In this document: in pieces, positions 22,788 to 33,560 of the stretch
How the letters are laid out: each line of letters starts with the position of its first letter
Numbering within the stretch: position 1 is the first letter of the stretch
Assembly (NCBI GenBank): GCA_033439255.1
Contig: CM065889.1
Location: 1,736,001-1,800,000 of the forward strand
Reading direction: 5' to 3'
DNA from: Hericium rajendrae
Taxonomy: Eukaryota > Basidiomycota > Agaricomycetes > Russulales > Hericiaceae
Length of the DNA: 64,000 nucleotides
Notes under the pieces: model-generated
Database searches by the model: none
Seen by the model: the letters and a program-made list of their open reading frames with translations, nothing else
Told to the model about the DNA's origin: nothing
Translations under genes and position numbers: made by a program

Positions 22788-23663
22788 TTTCCCATGGGCC
22801 ATACGCGCAGGCGTCAACATTGCGCTCGCACTAGCATCCCTCCCACCTCCCACACGCCCCTGACATGCCCTCGCATACCCGGGATAGAGCACGTCTATCG
22901 CTCACGCCCCGACATCGTAAGCACGGACAGCGCATGACGTACGACGCCGCACGCCGTCCAGCCTTGCATTCGTCTGATGATGCGGGCCGTCGCGCATGTC
23001 CACGAGGACAGGCACACATGTTGGGCTGCTGTGGCGCAGCGCGTCGGACACGCGGTTCGAGATTCGCCGGGAACGAGACTTACGCGGCGGAGGACTTGAG
23101 AGGGTCATCAGCACGGGGAGCACGTTGTGCGCGATGCTCAACATGCCGAAGGTGATCCTCGCTTGGTCCGGGGTTTGGTACAAGATTCAGGAAGGATGCA
23201 TCGGCGTCCGGGTCCTACACTTCCAGCTTGAGCTCGTGCAGTGTGGGCAACGCAGGCAGAACATGCCTGAGGATAGAGCCGAGCGCATCGGGGCGCACGA
23301 AGAACACGAGGTGGCTGATGCATGGCATTCTACAACAGGCTCATGATGTTGCTCGCAATGTAGTCGTGCTCACTGCTAGCTAGTGAATATGCTATGTAGA
23401 TCAAGAAATTTATGTATATACACTGTAGACCAATGAGATACCTTCAATAAACGAAACACTAGACATCAGGTTAGTATTATTGCAGGTTACTCGTGGGTCA
23501 CTCGCGGGTCAATGCATTTTAGTAAGATCTTGACCTGGATCTGGACGGGTTTCAGCCACCAGGTGATCCGGATCTGCGGGTCAGAGACCTGCGGGTAAAT
23601 TTTGCAGGTTTACCTGGATTGACCTGTGGGTGACTCTGACTCGTGTCGAACCCTACTTAACTC

Positions 23664-23925
23664 ATTGCTCTGGCAAAGAGCGATGGGACATCTATCTACA
23701 TGCTATTCATTTCTCGTTTCCTCAAATCTCAGTCTCTCTATTCTCTTAACAAGCTTCAACTTCTCACTCGCTTTGCAAGCTTTGATATCATCCCTTAAGA
23801 AAATGGACGTATGCTCATGGTCACAAACAGATACAAGCTGTGTGATGTGTCCTACTCCATCTATGCCTCTGACCTTCAGCTTTGGTGATGGAACTCAAAG
23901 GAGGCTCTCAAGTTTCCATGCCGCT
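23664..23925. repeat. inner inverted repeat of the CACTA element, right
   Basis: Inverse of part of 20422-20805, plus about 120 bp (23816-23925) with no counterpart on the left side, where hAT-type element 1 now sits. Confidence 0.6.
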
Positions 23926-24712
23926 CACTGCAATGCAGGACTGTACAAAGCTGCACTGCAGAACTGCAAAAAGCAGCACTGCAGGACTGCACAAAGCCAC
24001 AGTGCAGAACTGTGCAAAGCTGCACTGCAGAACTGCACAAAGCAGCACTGCAGGACTGTGCAAAGCTGCAATGTGGAACTGCACAAAGCTGCAATGCAGA
24101 ACTGCACAAAGCCACAGTGCAGAACTGTGCAAAGCTACAGTGCAGGACTGCACAAAGCTATAGTGTAGGACTGTGCAAAGCAGCACTGCAGGACTGCACA
24201 AAGCCAAAGACAGCACTGTGAGACTGCACAAAGTAGCATTGTGGGACTGTGCAAAGCTATAATGTAGGACTGCGCAAAGCTGCAGTGCAGGACTGCACAA
24301 AGCTGCACTGCAGGACTGCAAGATTGTGCAAAGTGACAGTGTACGACTGTGCAAAGCTGCATTGCAAGGCTGTGCAACGCTGCAGTGCAGGACTGTGAGA
24401 CTGTGCAAAGTTCCAGTGCAGGACTGTGCAAAGCTGCAGTGCAGGACTGCACAAAGCTGCACTGCAGGACTGCAAAAAGCAGCAATGCAGAACTATGCAA
24501 AGCAACATTACGGGACTGTGCAAAGCTGCACTGCAGGACTGCACAAAGCCAAAAGCAGCACTGCAAGACTGCACAAAGTGGCACTGTGGGACTGTGCAAA
24601 GTGGCAGCTATAATGCAGGACTATGCAAAGCTGCACTGCAGAACTGCAAAAAGTAGCAATGCAGGACTGCACAAAGCTGCACTGCAGGACTGTGCAAAGC
24701 TGCAAGATACAC
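23926..24712. repeat. 23-bp subterminal array, right inner block
   Basis: About 34 units of the 23-bp repeat in inverse orientation to the left array (GCACTGCAGGACTGCACAAA). Long frames here are repeat artefacts. Confidence 0.9.
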
Positions 24713-24929
24713 CCAACCCTTAGAGCCAATCCTTATCCTGAAGTTATGGATCTATTTTGCCGACTTCCCTTATCTACATTGTTCTATCAACTAGAGGCTG
24801 TTCACCTTGGAGACCTGCTGCAGTTATGAGTATGACCAGGTGTGAAAATTATTCATTCCCTTGGATTTTCAAGGACTGTCAAGAATGCACCAGACCTGAC
24901 AGAGGTGTCGAGCTCTACCCACCATTGAA
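24713..24929. other. unique spacer splitting the right array
   Basis: About 217 bp of non-repetitive sequence interrupts the 23-bp array and has no partner in the left array. I recognise nothing in it; it may be a captured fragment. Confidence 0.5.
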
Positions 24930-25869
24930 TCTATGCAAAGCTGCACTGCAGGACTGTGAGACTGTGCAAAGTGACAGTACAGAACTGCACAAAGCAGCAG
25001 TGCAGGACTGCACAAAGCTGCAGTGCAGAACTGCAAGATTGTGCAAAGCTGCAGTGCAGGACTGTAGGACCACACAAAGTGACAGTGCAGGACTGCGCAA
25101 AGCTACACTGCAAGACTGCACAAAGCTGCACTGCAGGACTGCTAGACTGTGCAAAGCTGCACTGCAGGACTATGCAAAGCAGCACTGCAGGACTACGCAA
25201 AGCAGCACTGCAGGACTACACAAAGCAGCACTGCAGGACTACGCAAAGCTGCACTGTAGGATTGCACAAAGCCACAGTGTAGAACTGTGCAAAGCAATAC
25301 TACAGGACTGCGCAAAGCCACAGTGTAGAACTGCACAAAGCTGCAGTGTAGGACTGTACAAAGCTGTACTGCAGGACTGTGAGACTGTGCAAAGTGACAG
25401 TGTAGGACTGCACAAAGCAGCAGTGCAGGACTGCACAAAGCTGCAGTGCAGGACTACACAAAGCTACACTGCAAGACTGTACAAAGCTGTACTGCAGGAC
25501 TGCAGGACTATGCAAAGTGGCAGTGCAGAACTGCACAAAGTGGCAGTATGGGACTGTACAAAGTGGCAGTGTAGGACTGCACAAAGCTGCAGTGCAGGAT
25601 TACACAAAGTGGTAGTGCAGGACTGCAAGACTGTGCAAAGCAGCAGTGCAGGACTGCAAGACTGCGCAAAGCTGCAGTGCAGGACTGCGAGACTGTGCAA
25701 AGTGGCAGTGCAGGACTGTGCAAAGCTGCAGTGCAGGACTGCGCAAAGTGGCAGTGCAGGACTACACAAAGTAGTAGTGCAGGACTGCACAAAGCTGCAC
25801 TACAGGACTGTACAAAGTGGCACAGCAGCACTGCACAAAGCAGCACTATAAGACTGTACAATTTAACAT
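24930..25869. repeat. 23-bp subterminal array, right outer block
   Basis: About 41 further units of the 23-bp repeat that run into the right inverted arm. Confidence 0.9.
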
Positions 25870-26916
25870 TGCAGGACTGTATGATGCAGTATTGTAAGAT
25901 AATAATTATGTATTATTGCACATTGAATTACTGTACAACTGTAGCACTGTATGATACAGCATTTTTGCACTACATAATATAGCACTGCCATAGTGTATCT
26001 TGTAGCACTGCAATATAATATAGCATTGTAAAATATAATGTAATCAAATTATATAGTTTAGCACTACAGAATTGCAGAACGTAATACTGTAAAGTTGCAA
26101 ATAATAGAGTCTAAACAGTAAATGAGATTTAATGTACTTTCAATTTTAGTTTATAATAATGTTTTACTTTTAAATCTCAATATTCTTCTGTTAATCTTTC
26201 AATTTATTTTTAATAATACTTAGAATGTCTTTTTATTTCTTCTTTATATAGTTTTTATTTGTTTTTAATAACATCATAATATGTTTTCAATTTCATGCTG
26301 ATACTTTGTCTTAGAAATTTGTATAAAATTCAAAATTTTATCTTCGTAACTGGTCACCAGTATTAAAATGATGTTTCAACTTTGATTTTAATATTGTCTT
26401 ATTTATACTATAATATCTTCAACATTCTTCTTATAGCTTGTTTAAAAGAATTTTTCAAGATTTTTGTTATACTTGATATTCAGATATTGAGAAAACATTG
26501 AAAAGGTATGAATATGATAGCTGAAGATTATTTTAAATTTTCATGTCTAGTTATATGATATGTATCAAAATGATATATGTAATATTGTTAATCATAATCT
26601 AGCCCTAGTATTAGTATAGCATTGTATTTGTTATTAAGAAAAAAATGATGTTGAAGTTGTAAAGCAATTGTAAAAAATATTTAAAAAAGCTCTTTCATAG
26701 GCCAGTGCAATATATTGAGCTCAATATTGTGTTGATATTGTGATACTATGAGAATCAAAGTCAAACTTTTCATTTCATAGTTAAGCTCTAACTATTGAAA
26801 AGAAGTTTCTGTTGTTTTTTTGATATTGTGGTGCCAGTTATCAAAAGAAATGTAATACTTTGTATTTGATAATTTCTCAGTATCTCGTCATCAGTTATTA
26901 GCATTTGCACCCAGTG
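25870..26916. repeat. right terminal inverted arm of the CACTA element
   Basis: Inverse of 16285-17340, ending TGCACCCAGTG followed by the TCA duplication. Confidence 0.9.
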
Positions 26917-26921
26917 TCAGG

Positions 26922-27083
26922 GTGCCCGCAGTACCGGGGCACCTCGCTGGTGACCCCCGCGTAGGCAGAGAAGCGTAACCGGTCGAGGATGCGGTCCGTT
27001 GCCAGGACTGGCGACGGATCGGGACGCATCCACACCTGTGTTGGTCCTCCCGCCTGCCTCCGCGCCTCGGCACGGCGGCGCAT
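26922..27083 (-). CDS. conserved divergent peptide fragment beside Crypton A
   Basis: On the minus strand the frame contains PDPSPVLATDRILDRLRFSA followed by YAGVTSEVPRYCGHP. The plus strand of Crypton copy B, at about 60985-61090, encodes a close match (PPPVLATEHILNQLHFSAYA). Conservation between copies suggests a real coding segment divergent to the recombinase gene, but in A it is cut short by the CACTA insertion. I do not recognise the family. Start and exon limits are unknown. Confidence 0.4.
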
Positions 27084-28100
27084 CGCAAACCGGATCGGCC
27101 AAGCGATCGGCCAAGCAATCGGCCAAGCAATCGGCTAAGCGTCGCCTGGCGCCACCTGTCGTGTCGCGTCGCTGGGCGCTCTCTCCTCTTCCACGACGAC
27201 ACGACCGACGACGCCCTTGACGACGCACGCCCTTTCGACGGACTCGGTCGCTGCTGGCTGCCGCCGCCGCCGTTTGTTTCTGACTGCCGTTCTGCCATTT
27301 TCCCCTCGACCGCATTCCCCCGTTCTCCAAATATTGTGCGCGCTCGCGCGCGCGCCTTCGCGCCCTCGGTCCACTCTCGCAACTCGGTCCACACTCTGCA
27401 CTGTGCGTTGTTCTCGCGTAGAGCATTCCTCGCATAGCGCCCGATCGACAGACTGCCCCGATCCACGCCTGCCGCTGCCAATCCGCTGCCAATCCCCTCC
27501 CGTCACATTCCACCATTCCACCATTCACGACCGTCGGCCGCAAATTTCGCCGTACTTCACGCCCCTCGCTCTGATCGCTCGCTCCCATGTCGATTCGCGC
27601 CCGTTGCGCCGGTCTGTCTAGCCTAGCCTCGATTTCTCCCTCGATTTCTCGATTTCATTTCATTCATTTCATTCTCACGCCCATTGCGCCCGAACAGGAC
27701 TCGATTGAGCCACGAAGAGCTGCATCGGGGGGCTCGTGATCGCGATCGCCCGTCGCCCGTCAACGAATACCGCTTCAGTGCTCATCGTACCCTCTCTCTG
27801 ACAGGTTGTTCGGCTTCGCGGTTGGCTCCGTTGCCAACCGCGCCTTTTTACTTTTTCTGTCTCTCCACTAGTGTACGATCCAAGTAATCAGCGAGCTTAA
27901 TACTACCTTACTCCCCGCCTATAATTTGCTAATTCGCCTCTCTTATTTGCCTCTCTCGCTGTCACGTAGGCACGCGCCCTCTCTCTGGCAGCCAGCCATA
28001 TTTATTTATCTATCTAACTTATCAATTGGCAGGGCCCATTCCCCTCTCCTTGCCGCGAGCCCCCCACGCAGCCCCTGCCCGCCCGTTGCATTGCACCCCA
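27084..28100. other. 5' region of Crypton copy A
   Basis: GC-rich and CpG-rich. It includes a short tandem of GGCCAAGCAATC (about 27095-27140), a purine/pyrimidine-biased tract, and a stem-loop at 27817-27842. Long frames on both strands are arginine/serine-rich composition effects. It probably carries the recombinase promoter and 5' UTR. Confidence 0.45.
27817..27842 (+). promoter_or_regulatory. conserved stem-loop upstream of the Crypton gene
   Basis: CGCGGTTGGC and GCCAACCGCG form a 10-bp stem with loop TCCGTT, followed by a T-rich run. Copy B has a matching stem-loop in the equivalent place (60345-60370, TGCAGTTGGC/GCCAACTGCA). The paired differences are at CpG sites, so CpG decay alone could explain them. 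Confidence 0.5.
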
Positions 28101-31100
28101 ATGGCGGCCAACCCGTTCCAGCCCATCCAGTTCGTTTTCTGCGACCCGTCTCCGGACGCGCTGCTGCGCATGCATGCGGTCTCAGCTGCTGTCACCCCCC
28201 GCGGGCCTGCCTTTTGCCCATCGCCTGCCAGTGGTTCCGACATACCGCCGGATTCGGACACATGCATGGGGAGCAATGCGCGCGCGTTCCCCATGCCGCG
28301 CTGCGCCTCCGTCGAGCTTCCTGAGCTCCTTGCGCTGTGTCCCACTGTTCCCGCGCCTCATCCGTCTATGTCCATTCCCATGCCGCATCCGTCTGTTCTC
28401 CCGGACGTGCTCGACGGATCGCAGCTCGCGCCGGTCGCGATCGCGCGCTCGTGCTCGGTTCCACAGCAGCCGCAGCTGCCGTCCTCGCTGCTGCAGTGCA
28501 AGAGCGGCAGTGGCACTCCTGCCGTGCCGCCCCTTCCTCCTGCCGTGCCCTGTGTGGTACAGACCGGTACCGGCACGGTGGCCGACAGTGCGGCGTTCGA
28601 GCGCCTCGAGATGGAGTCGCACGACCTCCGTCTCGAGCTCAGCGCACGCCTCCACGCTGACACGACGACGGGCACGAAGTACCAAGCGATCTACAACAAC
28701 TACGTCAAGTGGTGGGCTGCCAACGCGCCTGACCTCCTCGCGAAGCACGAAATCGAGGCCGTGATCCCGGCACTGCCGATCACGGCCATGAAGGTCTCCT
28801 TCTTCCTTCAACATGAGACCACGCGCGAGAAGGTAAGCATGCTGCCATTGTGGATGCTGCCCGTCTTTGTATGCTGATGCCACCACCTTTTTTTTTTCCT
28901 TGTCGCAGCGCAAGCATGGCAGCAACGAGACGATCGCCGGCTCGTCGCTTGGCGCGTCCCACATCTCCGGCGTGGTCAACGCCTTGGAGAAATACCGCAA
29001 GAACTTCGCTCACCTGTACAAGGACGATCCCGAGGCTCAGAAGAAGTTGCGCGACGATGCCCGCATCTCGGAGCTCGAGCGCTCCGTCCGCCACAACGAG
29101 CCCCGTCGCAACGAGACCGCAAATGCCCTCAAGGCGAGCGGCACCTCCTCCGGTGAGTCCTCTCCCCCTCCCCTCCGCGTCGCTCGTTTCAGGGGCGGCA
29201 GCAGCGCCAGAGCGGACACTGAGGCCCGTGCATTTTTGCAGATGCCTACACACCGCAGGAGCTCCAGAAATGCTCCCTCTGGTGCCTGTCCACGTCGAGA
29301 ACAGCCGACCAAGTCTTCCTCCACCTCCGCGACCGCGTGATGCTGCTCGTGTCGGCGGGCACGGCGTTCCGTGGCGACAGTACCCGCAACCTCGAGTGGT
29401 CGGACCTGTTCGTCACGCATGCTCCGGTGCCCGACATCTCGCCAGGCTATCGACTGCAGGCAAGTCTGCCCACTGCTGTGCTGTGTGTCTGCTTGTTGCT
29501 GACTGTCGGGCTCCCATCTAGGTGCTCGGCATCCTCTCCGACAACGCCAAGCACAACCAACAAGGCCGTGTTGACGAGCACGGCCTCATCCGCCACCGCC
29601 TCGTCGAGCTTTGCCCTGTCGGGGCAATGGCCTGGCTCTTCTGGGCCCACTTCCATGTCCTGTCGAAGCCCGTGCCCGATTTCGCACCGGACTTCAATGA
29701 CAAGGAGTTCGGTGAGTTCGGGCGCCGCGACTGGTACTCGTACCACCTGTTCTATGCGAAGGACATCAGCAAGGCCATGACCTACGACAGTGAGCACCTC
29801 AGTCACCTCCTGCTGTGTGCGAAAGGAATGGAGCTGACCGGTGCCTTGTGCCTTTGGCCGCTAGACCACTACAATCGCATGAAACACATGCACCTCGAGA
29901 ACGAGGTCTCGATCTCGAAGGTCACGCATGCCTCTCGTCACTACGGCGCACAGAACACCCGCAGTTATGGGGCCTCGATTGCAAGCACGAAGGCAATGGG
30001 CGGCTGAAGTGAGTCTGGCTCATTTCGCAGCTGCTACGACCATGCCATGCCGCTGGACGCGCTCCTTGCGTCGGCGATGTTCAACGGCCAGCAGCCATCA
30101 TCATACTTTCTTGCGCGCGACGTGCTCGGTGAGTGCCGCTTCCCTCCCATCTCATGCGGAGGCCGCTTGCTGAAGCCGAGGCATCACGACAGAGCCCCGG
30201 ATGACCTCCTCTGCCTGGTCTTCCCGTGGGTGGAGCACGAGCAGCGGGCACTTGCTGTTCATGCGCAGCAGACCCGCGTTGCGATCGACATCGCCCTCGA
30301 GAGCTTCCTGAAGGTCATGCTCTGGTTCCGCCGTGTGCTCCTGCAAGACGCCGCCATCCTTTACTGTCGCAACTCGAGCTACCCGATCTTCAATCTGCTG
30401 CCATTCAACTTGCAATCCTTCCGCACGTTCGCAGAGGGAGCGAGTGAGCGGATCGCCGCTGCCGAACGCGAAGCTCAGGCGGCCTTCCAGAACCTGCCGC
30501 AGGCCATAGTACAGACAATGCAGGGCATCACGACTGACTGGGCACTGCAGCTGCAGCAGGAGCGCATAGAGAGCCGCGCGCATCACAATGACCTGACCGA
30601 GTGCATGCACCAGTTCATGGCCGAGGTGCAGATGCAGAACGGGGCGCGTTCGTCTCGCAAACGACGCCAGGGTAGGTTTACTTAATTATATCTTGATCCT
30701 TGTGGGCCCCTGCTGATCCCAGCTGTGTTTTCGTGCAGTCCCCGATGCCACCATCTCGACGACCATGGCTGCCGCTTCCACCTCGACGGCAGCTATCGTG
30801 CCTGGCGCCTCCACCTCCGCTTCTGCCCCGATGCACGCCGAGCAGCCCGCTCTCCCAGCTGCTGCATTCCCTGCACACCCACCTGCGACGGCATTCGGCA
30901 TTATGCCACCGCCGCCGTCTGTCGCACCTGCGCAGTCAGCACCATGGCTGCCGTCGAACCTGTTCCCGTCCACAACACCTGATGCACGCTGGAAGAAGCG
31001 GGAGGAGCTGCGACAGCGCTACGGCGACAGGCCCGTCGCGCAGCACCCGTGGCAGCTCGTGTCTGGCATCTACGTGCTCTCGTACGTCATGCAGACGGCC

Positions 31101-31418
31101 GCCACCATCGACGACATCTGGACGGAGTACACGGTGGGCCTCAACGGCTACCTGCCGGTGCGCGAACTCGAGGAGCAATTCGGACCGAAGTGGAGGGGAA
31201 ATGTCTCGGGCGTCAAGACCGAGTGGGGGCGGCACAAGAAAGCGATCGCGCTGATCCAGAAGCTGTCCAGCAAGCCGCGATGGGATGTGGATCTCACGCT
31301 CCGCTTTCTGCGCACGGAGTACGCTATGTACGGCTCGCGCAAGTTCTGCGAGTACTTGCAGAGCACGAAGCTGAACGCGGAGGCAGAGATCCTCGAGCGG
31401 GCACGGTCATTTACATAG
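28101..31418 (+). CDS. CryptonF-type tyrosine recombinase, copy A
   Basis: Recombinase that would cut and join the element as a circle. Seven exons fit: 28101-28832, 28909-29152, 29242-29459, 29522-29789, 29865-30128, 30162-30671, 30739-31418 (972 codons in frame). After a proline-rich N-terminus comes an N-terminal SAM-like region. The catalytic domain has FRGDSTRNLEWSDLF (Arg, about 370), KVTHASR (His-x2-Arg, about 510) and CYDHAM (candidate Tyr, about 545), the Ndc10/Crypton pattern. The last 150 residues (DARWKKREELRQRYGD to LNAEAEILE) match the GCR1_C DNA-binding type. The third intron has a GC donor (29460) where copy B has GT. A TGA at 30005-30007 replaces a tryptophan (copy B has DWSESGSF), so this copy is probably inactive or very recently lost. 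The start is supported by the same MAANPFQPIQFVFC in copy B. Confidence 0.85.
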
Positions 31419-31711
31419 CGGTGTTTTTTTTTATTTCGTTTTACTTGTTGACTTTGTAGCATAAATTATCGAGTATATTTGATTACTGTACAAGTCGAAC
31501 TAGCTGTAGCACATATGATCAATCCTAAATGTTTTGTTCCCATTCGAGAACCCGAGGGCTCTGTGCAGGCCCAATAAAAGCCCCGCCGTGTGTCGCACGA
31601 CGGATGCAAATCCGAGGTATCCACCCGGGTTTTGGCAAGGATGAAAGCACACGGATTCGAAAACAAATACTTCATTGCATGTGCTCATCGTTGATATCGC
31701 ACCCAGGCCAC

Positions 31712-32488
31712 ATGCATTCCTCTACCCTCGAAGATCTCAACGAGGTTGAGGATATCCCTGATAATGATATCCCTCGCCAATTGGTTCACTTCCCTGGCGC
31801 GGCTCGCCCTCGAGTCTACTGCAACTCTTTCATCGTCCCAGGCCCGCCCCGTGCAATCTACCGTCAGCCAGTCCAATTAGAGGTGATCGGCAAGCTCGAG
31901 GATGGCGGGCTGGGCTCGTTGAATCGAGCTAACTGCTCGCAGCTTTTCAGCAACGGCCGCCCGAACATGTGCGACCACGCTGAATGCGACCGACGCGGAG
32001 TCCGCATTGCAAACCTCCGCGTCACGGCGCCGCCTACCGAGAGCGCCGACTTCGGGCTGTGGAAGCAAACCGCTCGTCAACTCACGGACGTCGGCTGGCT
32101 CGCCCGCGAAGAATGCTCTACCGCAGCGCTCTACACGGGTGACTGCTCTCTGGACCTGCACATGTTCGGGCCGGTGTTTTCCATCACAACACGGTGGCCC
32201 CTGCATGACAACTCGGTGAGTTCTGTGCTTCAGCTACTGCCAGGATGTCTGCTGCTGGCTGCTCAGTGCTCACATCTCTCTCCTCAGCACTGCAATGTCT
32301 TCCCGGTCTTCAATGCTCAAGGCTTGCAGCTGCAGCCAGCGCCGGCCTCCATTCCGGAGCTGCTGGACCAACTGTCTCCCGGACAGCGTGCGCACGTGCG
32401 CTTCAGCGTCGGGAGCCTACCGTACAGCGGTGGTGGCCCTGGCAAAGGTCTTCTTGTGGCATGTTTGAGTGACATTCACCTGCTTTAG
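31712..32488 (+). CDS. conserved companion gene of the Crypton, copy A
   Basis: Function unknown. Two exons (31712-32215 and 32288-32488; GTGAGT...CTCAG intron) encode 234 aa. The start MHSSTLEDLNEVE matches MHSATVGAQNKVE in copy B (56112). The middle has a Cys/His-bearing stretch (MCDHAECDRRGVRIANLR). The C-terminus KGLL-ACLSDIHLL followed by TAG is mirrored by KGLLAAYLTDICLL and TAG in the split copy. The intron is conserved too. It lies 290 bp after the recombinase stop on the same strand, so it is probably transported with it. No signal peptide or membrane segment is seen. I cannot place it in a family. Confidence 0.75.
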   Translation: MHSSTLEDLNEVEDIPDNDIPRQLVHFPGAARPRVYCNSFIVPGPPRAIYRQPVQLEVIGKLEDGGLGSLNRANCSQLFSNGRPNMCDHAECDRRGVRIANLRVTAPPTESADFGLWKQTARQLTDVGWLAREECSTAALYTGDCSLDLHMFGPVFSITTRWPLHDNSVSSVLQLLPGCLLLAAQCSHLSPQHCNVFPVFNAQGLQLQPAPASIPELLDQLSPGQRAHVRFSVGSLPYSGGGPGKGLLVACLSDIHLL

Positions 32489-33560
32489 GTGCCGTGCGCA
32501 CCGTCTGCTCCCTCTGCAGCACTTCTTCTGTAGCACTTCAGTCAGATTCGTCCGCTTCCAGAGTGCCTTCTCTCTGTCAATCTCAGGATTTGCTCTTCCG
32601 GTTTTCTACTTTATCTCTGTCTGTATTTTCTGGACTCTTTGTGTAACTCTATGCTACTGATAATTTGTATCTATATGTATCTATATCTGCTACATGTACT
32701 ACCTGAACATATCTGAACTCGCACTCAGATTGCACACGGCGGCGACGCTGATGCTCGGCCTCATCAAATCGTTGATCGAGTGGTTTGTCGATATGTGCAC
32801 CGCAGGGCGTTCGCTAACCGTGCTGATAGCAGCGGCAGATAGCAGCGGCTTGGCTACCATAGCAGTCGGCGTCGAGTGGCGCGTGGTGTTCGGAGGTGCA
32901 CGGTGCCACGGCGGCTGTGAGCGGGAGCCTGGAGTACGCAGGCATGGGCATCAGGGCCATGACGGCCATGCGGTACCGTGCGAGATCGCCAAGGGTCGAC
33001 GGGCTCGAGCTAGCTCTGCTTGAGGTCTACAAGTGCCTGCCACTCGAAACGGTGGCGACGGCGACATGGCGATCGCACAATCGCACGTGGTATTGTCTCA
33101 ACTGCGATGTGGTCATGCATGCGCATGTGGCGATCGTGCATGCATCATGATGCATGCGCTCCTCGGCACCAGGTGGGCAATGACGGACTGAGATGCGGCA
33201 CATAAAGGTCAGTGCTCAGTACCTGTTCATGAGAGTCCTCCGCAGCGTGAACAGTAGCATGAGGGAAGGCGGGGGTCCCGAACAGGTCCACAGTGACGCG
33301 AACGTCGCCCGTCGCCAAATTCCTGCCCTAGCACATGAAATCTGCCAATCCGCTGCATGACGATCACCACGTGCGCTCAGCAGCGGCGGGTCCGCGTCGC
33401 ATTTCGTCCCTCCGATTGTGTTGCCAGTCGTGCTGCAGCTCTGGCACACATGTCCTCGTGGTGGGGCATGTTCTTACTGGAGGCACGGGTGCGTCATCTC
33501 ATGTGGGGCACGCTTGACTGTGGAGGACGCTACGCGTCGACACCTGGCTCGGTGAGGCGA
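32489..33560 (-). pseudogene. third Crypton-block gene, decayed, copy A
   Basis: 32489-32700 is the companion gene's 3' UTR, conserved with the split copy (CTACATGT word). From about 33560 back to 32740 the minus strand resembles the plus-strand remnant at 42165-43105: the region around CACGAGGACATG and CCTCCAGTAAGAACATGCCC aligns with it. The frames do not stay open (33216-33449 is the longest piece), so I call a relic convergent with the companion gene. Product unknown; the other copy is leucine-rich. Confidence 0.4.

Larger units (their letters stand above)
20814..23655. mobile_element. hAT-type non-autonomous element 2
   Basis: Inverted ends begin TAGGGTTCGACACGAGT and close with its inverse (ending CGAACCCTA). 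A perfect 8-bp duplication CTTAACTC flanks it (20806-20813 and 23656-23663), which with TAGGG-type ends fits the hAT superfamily. The 2842-bp interior contains two hairpin modules (copies 3 and 4) and CpG-rich stretches (21440-21800, 22880-23330), but no transposase. Frames such as 21466-21801 lie in those CpG-rich stretches and show no protein family. Confidence 0.9.
16285..26916. mobile_element. giant non-autonomous CACTA-type element
   Basis: The ends read CACTGGGTGCA and TGCACCCAGTG, flanked by TCA on both sides (16282-16284 and 26917-26919). CACTR termini with a 3-bp duplication are diagnostic of CACTA/EnSpm transposons. Inside are about 1.05 kb AT-rich inverted arms, then long arrays of a 23-bp unit on both sides, an inner inverted repeat, and two nested hAT-type insertions. 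No transposase is visible in any frame, so it depends on a helper. The left arm lies 126 bp after the SKT5 stop; the right arm abuts Crypton copy A. Confidence 0.85.

Noticed and set aside
16285-26916. LTR retrotransposon, because of the ~1 kb terminal repeats
   Set aside because: The repeats are inverted, not direct, start CACTG, and have a 3-bp duplication. No reverse transcriptase or integrase is visible.
31529-31711. Earlier start for the companion gene (frame open from 31529)
   Set aside because: Copy B conserves the start at MHS and diverges upstream, so 31712 is preferred.
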